From: Chamaecyparis obtusa
Lineage: Eukaryota > Streptophyta > Pinopsida > Cupressales > Cupressaceae
Assembly: GCA_027943335.1 (NCBI GenBank)
Contig: BSBK01001161.1
Coordinates: forward strand, 508,501-572,500
Direction of reading: 5' to 3'
DNA length: 64,000 nucleotides
In this document: piece by piece, positions 45,886 to 59,180 of the stretch
Position numbering within the stretch: the first letter of the stretch is position 1
Layout of the letters: every line of letters starts with the position of its first letter
The notes under the pieces: model-generated
Told to the model about the DNA's origin: nothing
Databases searched by the model: none
Seen by the model: the letters and a program-made list of their open reading frames with translations, nothing else
Position numbers and translations under genes: made by a program

Positions 45886-46664
45886 TGTAGGAGCATTCTT
45901 GGGTCCTCGGTGAAACTACATGGTGGTGTGTTACTTGGTCGATGTTACTTGGTTGTAGACTTAACCGATGGTCTCGGTTATTGAAGGAAGCTCGGTTGCT
46001 GAAGGAACTCGGTGAGACTTCTTATGCTCAGTGGAACTGGTGCTCGATAATGACTATGTTTCTCATTGTTGCTTAGCTTGATCGATTGTTTCACTGGTGC
46101 TTAGTGGTTTCTCTAGCACTTGGTAGTTCTAGTTTGCCGACTAGAGCTCTTGGAGATTTTCTTGACCAACTTGTTGCATTTAATGTTCGTATGTTTTTTT
46201 GGATTCTCCTATGTGGATCTAGAGGCTGACATGTTGAATTTAATAATTGTAAGGCTATTTGAGAGCTGACTTGCATTGCATTTAATATTTTTTAGGAGTT
46301 AATGGTTTCATCTAGCCAACTTGTGGCTAATGATTAGTATTTAAGGGGTGTGTGGGGTAGTTGTTTAGTATGACTTGGAGAGATCATGAAAGCAGATCTG
46401 GGGGTAGCAGATAAGTGAAATTGTGGAAAAGATCCTGTGAGATCTTGCAAATCAGATTGTTATCTGATAGTTTGTAATATCACAGCTAGTGGTTTTCATA
46501 CTTGGAGACAAGGAGATTTCTTGGAGGCTTGCGAGCTCAAGTTTAGATCTGCCTTAGGGTTTCCATTAGTTGCTGATAGTTTTTAGAACTGAACTAGTTG
46601 GAGTTGTATTGGATCTTGTTGATCTTGCAAAATTATTTCTTGATTGTAATTGGTCCTCACTTGG
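45886..46664 (+). repeat. 5' LTR of element C, first part
   Basis: TGTAGGAGCATTCTTGGGTCC matches TGTAAGGGCATTC... at 60910. Repeated (A)CTCGGT and CTTGGT words occur near 45910-46130. It is interrupted at 46664 by element I. Confidence 0.87.
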
Positions 46665-49600
46665 TGTTGGTACTCTTCAAAATCCATATAGTTTTGAGCC
46701 CATAACTATTCAGATAATTCATGAGAGGCTAAGTTTAGTACTTCAAAGGTCATTTCTAAAGACCCTAGTTTACATGCACACAAAGATAGGCCTGATGATT
46801 TTGATGGGATGGGGCTTGGGACATGTGTTCCTCACCTTTCCTTAAGCATATGCAATAAGTTACAACTCCTAGATTTCAATTCTAACAAGTTTTGAGGGTA
46901 CCCATTTGGAGTCCTTTGTTCAAATCTGCACTTTGCATTCTGTCCAATTTTTACTAAATGACCTACTTCAGAGGTTTGTATATGATGCTTGGATGATATT
47001 CATGATTAAAGGAATATTGTGTCATATTGTAGGCATGAGAGTGTGTCTCCATGCCTATTTTCATATTCCTAAAGGTTTGTTTGATTAGTTTACTGAGCCT
47101 CTTCTAATTGCATTTTATTCAGTTTTCCAGAATGTGGTATGTAGTTTTGAAGTAGCCTACTTTTAGGTCATGCAACTTGTACCCCGTTAGTGGTCAGGAG
47201 GAATTGAAGGTTGATTTATAATATAGACATGGAAATTTTTCCCCTTGATAAGTTTTGGATCATGACAAATCTAATTGATCACTTTGCTCAGTCAATCCTG
47301 GATGCAACTTCTATAATTTCACTATATTTCATCTCAAGATGTTCTGAAGGCATGACTTTGAGGATTATTTTTCGATAGCCAGCTGAGATTTTGTTGAATC
47401 TGATCAAAGCCTTATTTTATACATATAAGAGAGATCATTTATCCATGGCTTCAGACCAGGAGGGTTTCATTTGATGTGATTGCAAGATCAAACAAAAGGT
47501 ATTCAATAATGATGAAAAGTGCGGATAGAATAACTTTGCAAAATTGTCATTTTCTGAAATTCATAACTTTTGGTTAGACAGTCGTTTCTAGTTGAGGATT
47601 GTTTTGTTGAGTTCCTTCCATATCAGTCTTCCTCTAGATTCAGTGGCTCAGCTTTAGCTCACCATTTGGTATTTTTTAAATCATCTCCTTCCGAGGTAGT
47701 TTGCAGTGATTTCAATTTATGTTTGCCAACAATTTTGAACGAGCGTTTTCAATTTTTAAACTCTCTTGCCCTATTCGTCTTTAGGTGAATCCCTTTGATA
47801 GGGTGTTTATCTATAGTACAAAGTTTGTATTCACCCACTTTCACCTTCCAAGGATTAATTTCATCGGTGTTTTAATTGCACATCTAAGGGCATTTTATTT
47901 AAATTTGGCAACTGGGGAAGTAATAGAAATTGAAGTTTTTTAAGGTTTTCAGTTGTCCAGATTGGATCTGGTTGCAAGCATCAATCATTTTGGTTTCCTT
48001 TGAGGCTCAGTTGATTGAATTCAAAAAAAATTTAGGCCACACTTGCTACAACCTACCTCATCATTTTAAATGGGGTTTTGTCATCTTCATTGCATTTGTG
48101 CTTTCAGAGAAAATATGCTATGAAGTGACTGCAAAAAATAAACATGTGTTAAGAGCTCTATCAGAAGTCAAAGATGACAATAGGAAATGTGAGAATGCTA
48201 ATGAGAAGTTGTTGATATCTTTGGGCTCATGTAAATGGTCAAGGATAACATCGAGAAATGATGGAAGACCACACTTGAATCATCTCTTGGTGTGAATGTA
48301 GAGGCTATATACACTTGTTTTGACGTTGGCACACACCATTCAATAGAATGTTGGCTGTGCCTACACATTAAATAGAGGAATGCATATCTTTTAAGATGTC
48401 ATGTGTTATCTTTCTTGAAACATAAATGGAAAAATGTTATATCTAAAAAATGTAAGTACTGGGCACACCAAGTTTCATTATACACACATTATTTTGTGTA
48501 AACTGCGTAATTAGAGGCTGAGGGCATTACTAAGGGAGTTACATGCATCAAAGCATGCTACACATGTTAAAGAGTGCTAGATGCACTAAGACTAGAAGGT
48601 TGCATGAGCCTCCTTTTTGACAAGGTTGGAGAATGCAGGGGTGTGTGTAACTCCTAGGGAAGAAGCAGGTAATTCGTGCACTATTGAGGAGTGTTGTGCA
48701 TACACACATCTTCAGGGAAGACATACAACTAGGGGAAGTTTCCAAGTGCATACTTGATGTGTGCTAATATTGCAAATTATAATAAAATAAGAATTTTTGC
48801 AAGCCTCTTTAAGGGCTTTCACGCACTATGCCAGCGGAGATGCATATCTCAAATGGGGAAAGCGCCATGACTATGCCTTGTATATGTCAAACATAGCAGG
48901 TCGAGCAAGATGAAATAAGGGCATCTGCAAACCAGGCCATGATGGCATTTGAAATAAAGTATTATGTTTGAGGAATTAATCCCACATTTGGAAGTCTTCA
49001 AGTCAAAAAACACATTTAAAAGAAATGCGTTCAAATAATGAAGTAAAGAGAAGAAAGAAGGCCACATGGAGTGGGTTGTTCAGATTTGGTGGGCCTTGGT
49101 GCATGCCAGCTAGGTGCACTCCAAGGCAATAATTTTTAATAAAAAACATTATATTCAAAAGGGATCTTAATCCCACATTGTTGGTGTGGACACACAAGAT
49201 GATATTTAAATACTAGAGCACACAGGATAATAGTGTCCAAATGTGGAAGCAAGGCTAGAAGTTCTCCCATGCGTGCATGAGATCAGAGGTGCCTAGGTGC
49301 AAGATAGGTGGATGATGATGAGGATAGCAGGCCCCACACAAAAGGTAAGCCAATTTTAATGAAGTGTAAATCTACAAATTTGATGCCTTAGGATGTGTGC
49401 TAGGAGATCGATGGTTGTCATTGCCCCGTGATGAGGAAGATGCATGGTAAATGACATTACAAGACTATGAAAAAGTGACACTTTTCAACCCGATGACGTG
49501 GTAGGAGGACATAGTCTGATGTCTAGGTGGATTAGCAAGCCAGTGAGGATGTGAAACCTGGTAGAGAACAGTGATGAGGCGATGAAAAAGATGAAGATGG

Positions 49601-51166
49601 GTAGTTGATTGGCCTCCTCAAGATGCGTGTTAATCTGATGATGGTCACTATTCCAGAAGGAGAAAGATGATAGATGGTTACCTCTGTAGGAAAATGACAT
49701 GATACCATGTGGCATGGTAATGATTTGGTGAGGATACAATAGTTAGATGCTTAATCAGCGAGATAAGCCAACCAGAGAGCGACAAGGGGCACTAGTGTGA
49801 TGTAGGGGTTTGACAACGCAATGAGGTGGTCAGTTGAGCCAATCGAACGGTGCCACCTAGCATATGGGAGCCTACTTCAATATTAAATCTCTGTGAAAAG
49901 ATTTAAAAATTGGTAAAGTTTCAACTATATAACAAATTTGAAATTCAGAGATTGCACTTGCTCGTGAAAATGAAAAATGTCCACAAGACTCATTTTTTAT
50001 CAGAATATGAGTATAATATGTTTTCAAAAATGGCAGAAGATAAGAATTCCAATGGTATTGGTTAAATCATATTTGTTCAAAGTTGGTGAGAGTAGTAATG
50101 GACTATGTATTCTGAGATTAGATTTGGGTAAGGATGTAGATATTTTTTAAAGAGATGTTCTAGAATGAAATTGCATCAGATTTGACTGCGATATTTTTTA
50201 TAGTCTTAGGGTTGACTGTGTTTACCTAAAAAAGCCCTAAATGGTCCTAAGCTTGTTGCAATCCTTTATAAGGATTTCCAACACCATTTATAGAGGCTGC
50301 TGGTTTTCTAGTTCACAAGGTTACATCCTGAACCTTCAGTCAAGGAGTAGTGCATGTTCTATCCAGTTTGTATCAAAACAAAGTAGAAAGTTGCAAATCT
50401 TTTGCATATTGTCTCAGTGGCTTTGAATATTCAAGCAAGGTGTATGCAAAGGATTAGATCCTCATTCTTAATTCAAGTTTTTAGTTCCATTTCTCTCCAT
50501 TTGTGTCAAGTTTTATGAGTTTTGAATGTTCTGATTCTTTGTATGGAATTTATCTATACATGTTTTATCTATCTTTAGTCATCGTTTTAATCAGATTAAA
50601 TGATTCTCTAGATGATACACAAATTTGTGGGGTTTGCACGGGGATTTCTATAAGTAGTATGGTTCTATGTATTTGTATTAATGACTTGGACCTTTGATGG
50701 AATGATATTAGTCAATCTTTGCATTCTACAGTGCACTAGATGATTTTCCTAGTGGATAAGGCACTGATCTGAAACAAGTAAACTCTATGATGATATATGT
50801 CTTATTGGGATGTGTTGTATTCTACAAAAGTTAAATCAAATCCTTTCAATCCTTTTATTTTTATGTATTTAGGCCTTAGTTACTTAATAGCAATGGAGAT
50901 TCAATGAATGGCTGGTTATCATTTAGTACTTTCTTGCTATTATCTTCTTTGTTGAATCTAGTTTAAAGTGGTAAAAGTGGTATATGTCACTGGATTCGGT
51001 GCACCTGCCTTGGTTCTGCAGAGCTAGAAGTGAAGAGGGCAGTCTTGTCCCTATAGTTGGTCTAGTTACCTACAAATTTCCCCATATTTGGAACTGACCA
51101 TTCCCAAAATTAGTCTTAGGTATATTGGTGTCTCATGGAGTGTAAACTCCATTATAGAAACCAACA
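46665..51166 (+). repeat. 5' LTR of element I (4.5 kb)
   Basis: It starts TGTTGGTACTC and ends GAAACCAACA, giving TGTTGG/CCAACA terminal inverted repeats. It matches 54287-58794 along its length. Open stretches inside (for example 47930-48295, matched at 55551-55919) recur in both copies but diverge with frameshifts and show no domain, so I do not call genes. Confidence 0.9.
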
Positions 51167-51169
51167 AAA

Positions 51170-51187
51170 TGGTGACTCTGCTGGGGA
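51170..51187 (+). other. Primer-binding site of element I (tRNA-Arg type)
   Basis: TGGTGACTCTGCTGGGGA lies three bases after the LTR end. TGGCGACTC(C/T)GCTGGGGA is the recognised tRNA-Arg primer site of Ogre/Tat-type gypsy elements; one base differs. Confidence 0.75.
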
Positions 51188-51660
51188 GTTTATAGTTATG
51201 AGTAAATAATATAGGTTCCAAGTTGAGCTAGACTCTTGGCTTGCTTATTTCAATCAGTTGAGAATCTCTGGTTATATTACAAACTTTCAATATTTCACTA
51301 CCCAGATTGATTCATCCCATCTGAGTAACCAACAAAATGGTGACTCTATTGGGGATTTGCTACAATAAGTTATAAATAACATCAGTATGAGTAGAGCTAG
51401 ACTCTTAGATGGCTAATTTGTTATCCACTGATTTCCATTGAAGTGTATAAGAGTTAGTTTTATAATTTTCAAATCATCTCACCCAGTTGTGAGTGGTGAC
51501 TCTGAGTTCTTTGTTTGATCAGTGCATAAAATGATGTATTTTTAGTCCTGATAAATAGTTTATGTGCCTTGTTGAAGTTTTTTTGTGTTGATGGAAAAAG
51601 ATACAAAAAGAGTTTTTAGCGATTAAGGTGTTTGACCTCTTCAAAGAGGTGGTGACTCTA
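51170..51660 (+). repeat. Array of four primer-site cores
   Basis: The core TGGTGACTCT occurs at 51170, 51338, 51494 and 51650, spaced 168, 156 and 156 bases. The first two share AACCAACAAAA before the core and GAGCTAGACTCTT downstream, showing tandem duplication that included the last bases of the LTR. Confidence 0.8.
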
Positions 51661-51970
51661 CAAATTTTTCAGCAAAGCAAGTTTCAGATTCAGAAGCTTT
51701 TTAGTCAACAGGTTGAGTTTCAACCACATACTTCTAGGTATTTTTTATCTTCATGTGTATTTCTATAAGATAAGTTGTAAAGTATTTTGTTCCCTATTAA
51801 GTGTTTCAACACTAGTAAGAAGGGAAGAGTGACATAGATCAGTTTCATGTTTCCATGTTGAATATCTTGTCGTGAAACTTTAAATTTACTTTCATAGAGG
51901 TGTAAATGCTTTGGTAATCCTCTTATAAAGATAGAACAAGATGAATGGTTCCCATCTTCTTTCAAACCAA
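51661..51970 (+). other. Element I leader
   Basis: Non-coding sequence between the primer-site array and the gag-like gene; nothing recognised. Confidence 0.5.
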
Positions 51971-53973
51971 ATGGATAATCAGGAAAATAGCTAGCCTAGA
52001 AGGCTGTGTTTTATCAAGTTGGACAGAGATTTAAGTTGTGATCATGTTCATGGATCCCCCAATTCTTTCCCTTGTGAGCTCATTGATTTAATTCCAATTT
52101 TTGATGATCAACCAAATTCAGCACTTGAACATGTTCTAGCATTCTTCATATTTGTCATAGAGTATCAGATTTATGAGGAAGATGTCAGCATGATGTTCTT
52201 TGGGATATCCCTCAAAGGGGTTGCAGCTGATTGGTACTTGAGTTTACCCCCAAAATGCATCTCCTCACTGACTGACTTCAAATGGTTGTTCTTAAAAAAA
52301 TTTGTTGATGATAATGAATGCAATAAGTTACTAAAAGATCATCAGCAAGTAAATAATATAAACAGTATTTCAGAACAACTCATATTTTATGCTAAGAATG
52401 TTTCTCGGAATGATAAAATTATGTCAAAAGAATTTTTAGGATGTACTAGTGATAAAGAATCAAAATCATTATATACAAGGTCTTCTACTTATTTAGAGAT
52501 GTCTGAATTTGAAAGTGAAAACTATTTGAGTGAAGATTTTGATAAAGATACCAAGGATGAGTTGCTTCCAGAATTGTGTGAACCGGTGCTGAAAATTTGG
52601 GACAACATTTCTCATAATTCCAAGATTCACATTAATTATGATTTTGTGCCAGATAAAGAAATGTGTTCTTTTGATACTAAAAATCATGAGGATGTACTGC
52701 ATATAGAGGACTTAATTTATTTTCCTCTCAGTATAAATGCAATCTCTGACTTGTTGACAGCTGAATATAATAAGTATACACATCTATCCAATCAATAAAT
52801 GTTATACCCTATTGATTTTTGTTTTGATAATGAAAATGTTGTAGTGGATTTATATGAGTATGAATCCTATGGTGAGAATGATCGAGGTATGAGATCTTAT
52901 GCAGATAATGGATTCATCTTAATTGCAAAATCAGATTGTGGGGATATGACAGAAAGGTTCTCTTGTGAACAACCTTGTGCAAATATAGATTATGATGCTA
53001 ATAGTGAATTTAGTGAATATGAATATGATGAGGAAGAGTTCAGAGTTGATAATGTTTCTATTAAAAATTTTCTAGATATTTCTTTTTATTAGCATAAGAG
53101 ATCAATTTTCTTATCTTAGTATAAGAAAGATTTGTGCAAACAACAAAAAGATAGATATGATGTAGATGAATGTTCCTTCACTGATGGCTTTGCACATGAT
53201 GATATGAACCAAGATTTTGCAGCCCTTGTTCAAAATAGGGAAGAAGTTTACAGCATCAAGCATGAGGCCAAAAAGAATGAACACGAGGTCCAATATCCAC
53301 TAAGAAATGAAGAAATCTCAGCATTATTGGTTGTTGATTTTTAGAGGTATGCCTCCAATGTGGATTCTATTTTGCAATATCTAGATGATATATGTTTTGA
53401 CACTGATAATGAGGCATGTGTTCAATTGATGAAGACAATGATTCATGTTTGGATGAAATCCCCTCATGTTGTGACTCAAAAGAAGATAAAGAAGACAATG
53501 GCAATGTTTTGTCTTTTAATTCAGATTCTAGTAATGAACAAGTTTCTTGTTCATTATTTCTTTCTTCTTTTAATGAACTTGATAGTGATTATGATAGTGT
53601 TGAGGAAAACAAATTTCTTGATAAAAATGATGGTGTGGATCAGTTGTCCTTGTGTCACAATAATAATGAAAAATGTTTGCACTTGCTTCATGATTTAGAT
53701 TGTGAATGCATTATTGAGAAGCCAAGTTTCTCAATGGCTAAAGTATCCCATAAAGATAAAACTAAGGATTCAGTTCATTCTCAGCCAGGTGAGTTTTTAG
53801 TAATGCAAGATCATCATTATAGTTTATTTTTTGATGCATTACTAGACATACCTTATACTTTCAGTCAACATCGGGAAGAGGTAAAGGACATTCCATATTT
53901 CTTGGAATATGAGAATAAGGATAGTTGTGACTGGAAGAATGTGGGCTATAACAGATACATAATTATTTTTTAG
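51971..53973 (+). pseudogene. Element I gag-like protein with long acidic tail
   Basis: I take the ATG at 51971 (MDNQEN), in frame with everything that follows to about 53410; a TAG lies seven codons later. Residues about 45-110 match a gypsy gag capsid: NSALEHVLAFFIFVIEYQ, then AADWYLSLPPKCISSLTDF and FKWLFLKKF. The remaining 500 or more residues are acidic and rich in S, N, D and E (for example FSEYEYDEEEF) and I do not recognise them. There is no zinc knuckle. Stops occur near 52796, 53090, 53117 and 53342 and a frameshift near 53420. Gag alone cannot transpose, so pol must have come from elsewhere. Confidence 0.65.
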
Positions 53974-54286
53974 CTCGGGAATGTTCACATATGTAAGTAG
54001 TGAAATAGTCATGATATTTTCAAATTGCTTGTTTCATATGGGGATGAAAATCATTTTCTTGACAGAGGTAGAAAAGGATTTCAGTTTTGAGGCTTTGAGA
54101 CTTTGCAAGTAATGAATTATTGTACCTTTTTTTTCTTTTAGTTGTGTGGTGTGTTTCTTTCAGTAAGGTTCCCTATTTTTGAGAGACAGCAAGAAGTCGG
54201 TTTTCATTTTTGAGTAGTCTTCTCTACCAAAGATTCATGAATTGTCTGCATGCCCACAAAGGGAATGCATCCCCAACTAGAGCCAC
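53974..54286 (+). other. Element I 3' untranslated interior
   Basis: Short non-coding stretch. The expected polypurine tract is weak; ACAAAGGGAATG near 54257 is the best candidate, about 20 bases from the LTR. Confidence 0.5.
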
Positions 54287-57200
54287 TATTGGTACTCTTC
54301 AACATCTATATAGTTTTGAGCCCATAATTATTCAGATAATTCTTTAGAGGCTAAGTTCAGTGCTTCAAAGATCATTTCTAAAGACCCTAGTTTAAGTGCA
54401 CACAAAGATAGGCCTGATGATTTTCATGGGATGGGGCTTGGGACATGTGTTCCTCTCCTTTCATTCAGCATATGAAATTGGTTACAACTCCCAGATTTCA
54501 GTTTCAACAAGTTTTGAGGGTACCCATTTGGAGGCCTGTGTTCAAATCTGCACTTTGCATTCTATCTGGTTTTTACTGAATGGCCTACTTTGGAGGTTTG
54601 TATGTGACGTCTGGATGATAGTCATGATTAAAGGAATATTGGGTCATATTGTAGGAATGAAAGTGTGTCTCCATGCCTTTTTTCACATTCCTAAAGGTTT
54701 GTTTGATCAATTTACCAGCCCTCTATTGATTGCATTTTATTCAGTTTTCCTGAATGCGATAATGCAGTTTTGAAGTAGCCTACTTTGAGGTCATGCAACT
54801 TGTACCCTATTACTGGTCAGGAGGAATTGAAGGTTGATTTATAATATAGACATGGAAATGTTTCCCCTCCATAAGTTTTAGATCATGACTAATCTGATTG
54901 ATCACTTCGCTCAGTCAGTTCCAGATGCAACTTCTATAGTTTTACTATATTTCATCTCAAGATGTTCTGAAGGCATGACTTTGAGGATTATTTCTGGATA
55001 GCCAGTTGATCTTTTGTTGAATATGATCAAAGCCTTGTTTTATACATATAAGAGAGATCATTTATCCAGGGTTTCAAACCAGGAGGGTTTCATTTGACAT
55101 GATTGCAAGATCAGACAAAAGGTGTTCAATAATGATAAGTGTAGATAGAATAACTTTGCAAAGTAGCCATTTTTTAAAATTTATAATTTTTTATCAGACG
55201 ATCGTTTCCAATTGAGGGTTTTTTTGTTGTGTTCCTTGCATAAGAGTCTTCTTCCAAATTCAGTGGCTCACCTTCATCTCACCATTTAATATTTTTTAAA
55301 TTATCTCCTTTTGAGGTAGTTTGCAATCATTTCAATTTATGTTTGTTGACAATTCTGAATAAGTATTTTCAACTTTTAAACTCTCCTGCCCTATTCGTCT
55401 TTAGGCGAATCCCTTTGATAGGGTGTTTATCTGTAGTACAAAGTTTTTATTTGCCAACTTTCAGCTTCCAGTGATTAATTTTCATCAGTATTTTAATGGT
55501 GGGACTGAGGGCATTTTATTTAAATTTGGCCACTGGCGAAGTAATAGAAATTGAAGTTTTTTAAGGTTTCTGATTGTCTAGATTGGATCCGGTTGCAAGA
55601 ATCAATCATTTTGGTTGTGTTTGAGGCTCAGTTGATTGAATTCAAAAAAAAATTAGGCCAGACCATCTTGGGGTCAAGCTTGGGTCATTTTAAATGGAGT
55701 TTTGTTGTCTTCATTGTATTTGTGCTTTCAGAGAAAATATGCTATGAAGTGATTGCAACAAATAAACATGTGTTAAGAGCTCTGTTAGAAGTCAAAGATG
55801 ACAATAGGAAATGTGAAAATGGTGATGAGAAGTTGTTGATAGATTTTGGCTCTGGTAAATGGTCAAGGCTAACATTGAGAAATGATGGAAGACCATGCTT
55901 GAATCATCTCTTGGTGTGAATGTAGAGGCTATATACTCTTGTTTTGAAGTTGGCATGCACCATTCAATAGAATGTTAGTTGTGCCTAAACATTAAATAGA
56001 GGAATGGATATCTTTTAAGTTGTTGTGTGTTCTCTTTCTTGAAACATAAATAGACAAATTTCATATCTAAAAAAGGTAAGTACTGGGCGTACCAAGTTTC
56101 ATTATGCACACACTGTTTTGTTTAAACTGCGTAATTAGAGGTTGAGGGCATTAATAAGGGAGTTGCATGCATCAAAGAATGCTACACATGTTGAAGAGTG
56201 CTTGACAGACTGAAACTAGAAGGTTGCATGAGCCTCCTTTTTTACTAGGTTGTAGAATGCAGGGGTGTGTGTAACTCCTAGGGAAGAAGCAGGTAATTCA
56301 TGCACTGTTGAGGAGTGTTCTGCATACACTCACCTCGAGGGAAGGCATACAACTAGGGGAAGTTTCCAAGTGCATACCTGATGTGTGCTAATATTGGAAA
56401 CTATAATAAAATAAGAAGTTTTGCAGGCCTCTTTAAGGGCTTTCTCGCATTGTGGCAAAGGAGATGCATATCTCAAATAGGGAAAGCCCCATGAGCATGC
56501 CTTGTACATGTCAAACATAGTAGGCCGAGGAAGTTGAAATAAGGGCATTTGCAAACCAAGCCATGATGGTGTTTGAAATAAAGTATTGTGTTTGGGGAAT
56601 TAATCCCACATTTGGCAGTCTTAAAGTCAAAAAACATGTTTAAAAGAAATACGCTCAAACAATGAAGTAAAGAGAAGAAAGAAGGCCACATCAAGTGGGT
56701 TGTTCAAATTTGGTGGACCCTGGTGCATGCCAACCGAGAGCACTCCAAGGTAATAATTTTTAATAGAAAACATTATATTCAAAAGGGAACTTAATCCCAC
56801 ATTGCCAGTGTGGTTCACAAGATGATATTTAAATAATAGAGCACACACGATAGTAGCGTCCAAATGTGGACGCAAGGCTGGAAGTTATCTCATGCGTGCA
56901 TGAGATTCTAGGTGCCTAGCTGGAGAATAGGTGGATGATGATGAGGATGGCAGGCCCCACATCAAAGGTAAGCCAATTTTGATGAAGTGCAAATCTATAG
57001 ATCCAATGGCTCAGGATGTGTTCCTGGAGATCAACGATTGTTGTTGCCCCATGATGTGGAACATGCATGGTAAATAACATTGTAGGATTGTGACAGAGTG
57101 ACACCTGTCAACCCAATGATGTGGCAGCAGGACATAGTCAGATGTTCGGGTGGATCAGTAAGCCATTGAGGACATGATAGCTTGTAGAGAATAGTGATGA

Positions 57201-58794
57201 GGTGATGACAAAGTGGAAGATGGGCAGTTGGTCATCCACCTCAAGATGCATGCCAATTTGATGGTGGTCAATATTCTAGAAGGAGAAAGATGCTAGATGG
57301 TTACCTCTGTAGGGAAACAACATGCTACCATGTGGCGGGGTAATGAGCTAGTGAGGATACAATGATTTGGATGCTCAATCAATGAGATAAGCCAACTGGA
57401 GAGCAACAAGTGGCACTAGTGTGATGTAGGGGTCTGACAAAGTGGTGAGGTGGCCAGTTGAGCCAATCAAATGATGCGACCTGGCATATGGGGGCCTACT
57501 TCAATATTAAAGCTTTGTTTAAAGATTTTTAAATTGGTAAATTTTTAACTATATAACAAATTCAAAATTCAGAGATTGCACTTGCTCGTGATAATGAAAA
57601 ATGCTTCCAGGACTCATTTTTTTTCAGAATATATGAGTATAATATGTTTTTAGAAATGGAAGAAGATAAAGATTCCAAAGGCGGTGGTTAAATTAGATTG
57701 ATTCAAAGTTGGTGAGAGCAGTAATGGACTATGTATTCCGAGATCAAATTTGTGTAAGAATGCAGATATTTTGTAAAGAGATATGTTCTAGAATGAAATT
57801 GTATTAGATTTGTCTGAGATATTTTTGATAGTCTTAGGGTTGACTGTGATTCCCTAAAAAGGCCATAAATGGTCCTAAGCTTGTTACAATCCTTTATAAG
57901 AATTTCCAAGACCATTTACAGAGGCTGTTGGTTTTTTGGTTCACAAGGTTACACCCTAAACCTTCAGTCAAGGAGTAGAGCATGTTTTGTCCAGTTTGTA
58001 TCAAAATAGAGTAGAAAGTTGTAGATCTTTTGCATATTGTCTTAGTGGCTTTGAATCTTCAAGCAAGGTGTATGCAGAGGCTTAGATCCTCATTCTTGAT
58101 TCAAGTCTTCAGTTCCATTTCTCTCCATCTGTGTCAAGTTTTATCAGTTTTGAATGTTCTGATTCTTTGTATGGAATTTATCTATGCATGTGTTATCTAT
58201 CTTTAGTTCTGGTTTCAATCACATTTAATGATGCTCTAGATGATACACAAATTCATGGGGTTTGCACAAGGATTTATGTAAGTAGTATGGTTCTAGGTAT
58301 TTGCATTTATGACTTGGACCTTTGATGAAATGATAGTAGTTAGTCTTTGTATTCTAAATTGCACTAGATGATTTTCCCAATGGATAAGGCATTAATCTGA
58401 AACAAGTAAACTCTATGATGATATATGTCTAGTTGGGATGCGTTGTATTCTACAAAAGTTAAATCAAATCCTTTCAATCCTTTTAGTTTTATGTATTTAG
58501 GCATCAGTTATTTCATAGAAATGGAGAGTCAATGAATGACTGGTTATCATTTAGTACTTTCTTGCTATTATCTACTTTGTTAAATCTAGTTTAAAGTGGT
58601 AAAAGTGTTATATGTCACTGGATTCAGTGCCCCCACCTTGGTTCTATAGAGTCATAAGTAAAGAGGGTAGTCTTTTCCCTATAGTTGGTCCAATTACCTA
58701 TAGATTTCCCCATATTTGGATCTGACCAATCCCAAAATTAGTCTTAGGTATATTGGTGTCTCATGGAGTGTAAAATCCGTTCTAGGAACCAACA
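54287..58794 (+). repeat. 3' LTR of element I (4.5 kb)
   Basis: It starts TATTGGTACTC (TG mutated to TA) and ends GGAACCAACA. Nearly equal in length to the 5' copy. Confidence 0.9.
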
Positions 58795-58932
58795 CCCAAA
58801 AGGCCTTATATTCGGGCATGTTAATGAAAATATGTTTTGAAACATATCTTGTTGTGTTATTCTGATGTGTTGTTCTGAAGTTGCAAGGTTTGGACTATCC
58901 TTAATTGGAGCCACCATCTCTTGGTTGCTTCA
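58795..58932 (+). repeat. 5' LTR of element C, second part
   Basis: AAGGCCTTATATTCGGGCATG onward matches 61688-61821 in the 3' LTR and ends TTGCTTCA at the primer site. It continues the LTR broken at 46664. Confidence 0.87.
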
Positions 58933-58950
58933 GGTGGTATTAGAACTGAG
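58933..58950 (+). other. Primer-binding site of element C (degenerate)
   Basis: GGTGGTATTAGAACTGAG follows the LTR end; TGGTATTAGAAC resembles TGGTATCAGAGC with transitions. Confidence 0.65.
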
Positions 58951-59180
58951 TTGATCTTGTGGAGTGAAGGTTGACCTAGCAAGGCTGATCCTGTGAAGTT
59001 GATCTTGTGGGCGAAGATATTGTATGATCTAGGTTGTAGATCCGAAGCACTGAACTTGTGGAATCTTTCCCTAGTTGTTTGTGGGAGGTGGCAGACTGAT
59101 CTGACTTGCTTACAACTTGGAGATTGTCACAAGTTGGTCAGTGTAGGGTTTTTTGTAGAGGGTTTCTCTTATCTTTAAGG
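58951..59180 (+). other. Element C leader
   Basis: Untranslated stretch with repeated GATCTTGTGG and TGACTT words before the gag ATG. No gene. Confidence 0.5.

Larger units (their letters stand above)
46665..58794 (+). mobile_element. Element I, non-autonomous LTR element with 4.5 kb LTRs
   Basis: LTRs at 46665-51166 and 54287-58794 surround a 3.1 kb interior with a tRNA-Arg-type primer site and a gag-like gene; no protease, RT or integrase. LTRs differ by about 9% over the first 210 bases by eye. Very long LTRs with a tRNA-Arg primer recall the Ogre/Tat group of gypsy elements, from which it could be derived (inference). It sits in the 5' LTR of C. Confidence 0.85.

Noticed and set aside
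47930..48295. 121-codon open frame with a homologue at 55551-55919
   Set aside because: Conservation is explained by the two LTRs of element I being copies of each other. The peptides have no domain and diverge as non-coding sequence would.
46665..58794. Segmental duplication of host DNA (two 4.5 kb copies)
   Set aside because: TG...CA ends with TGTTGG/CCAACA inverted termini, a primer site directly after the first copy, and a gag-like gene between them identify LTRs.
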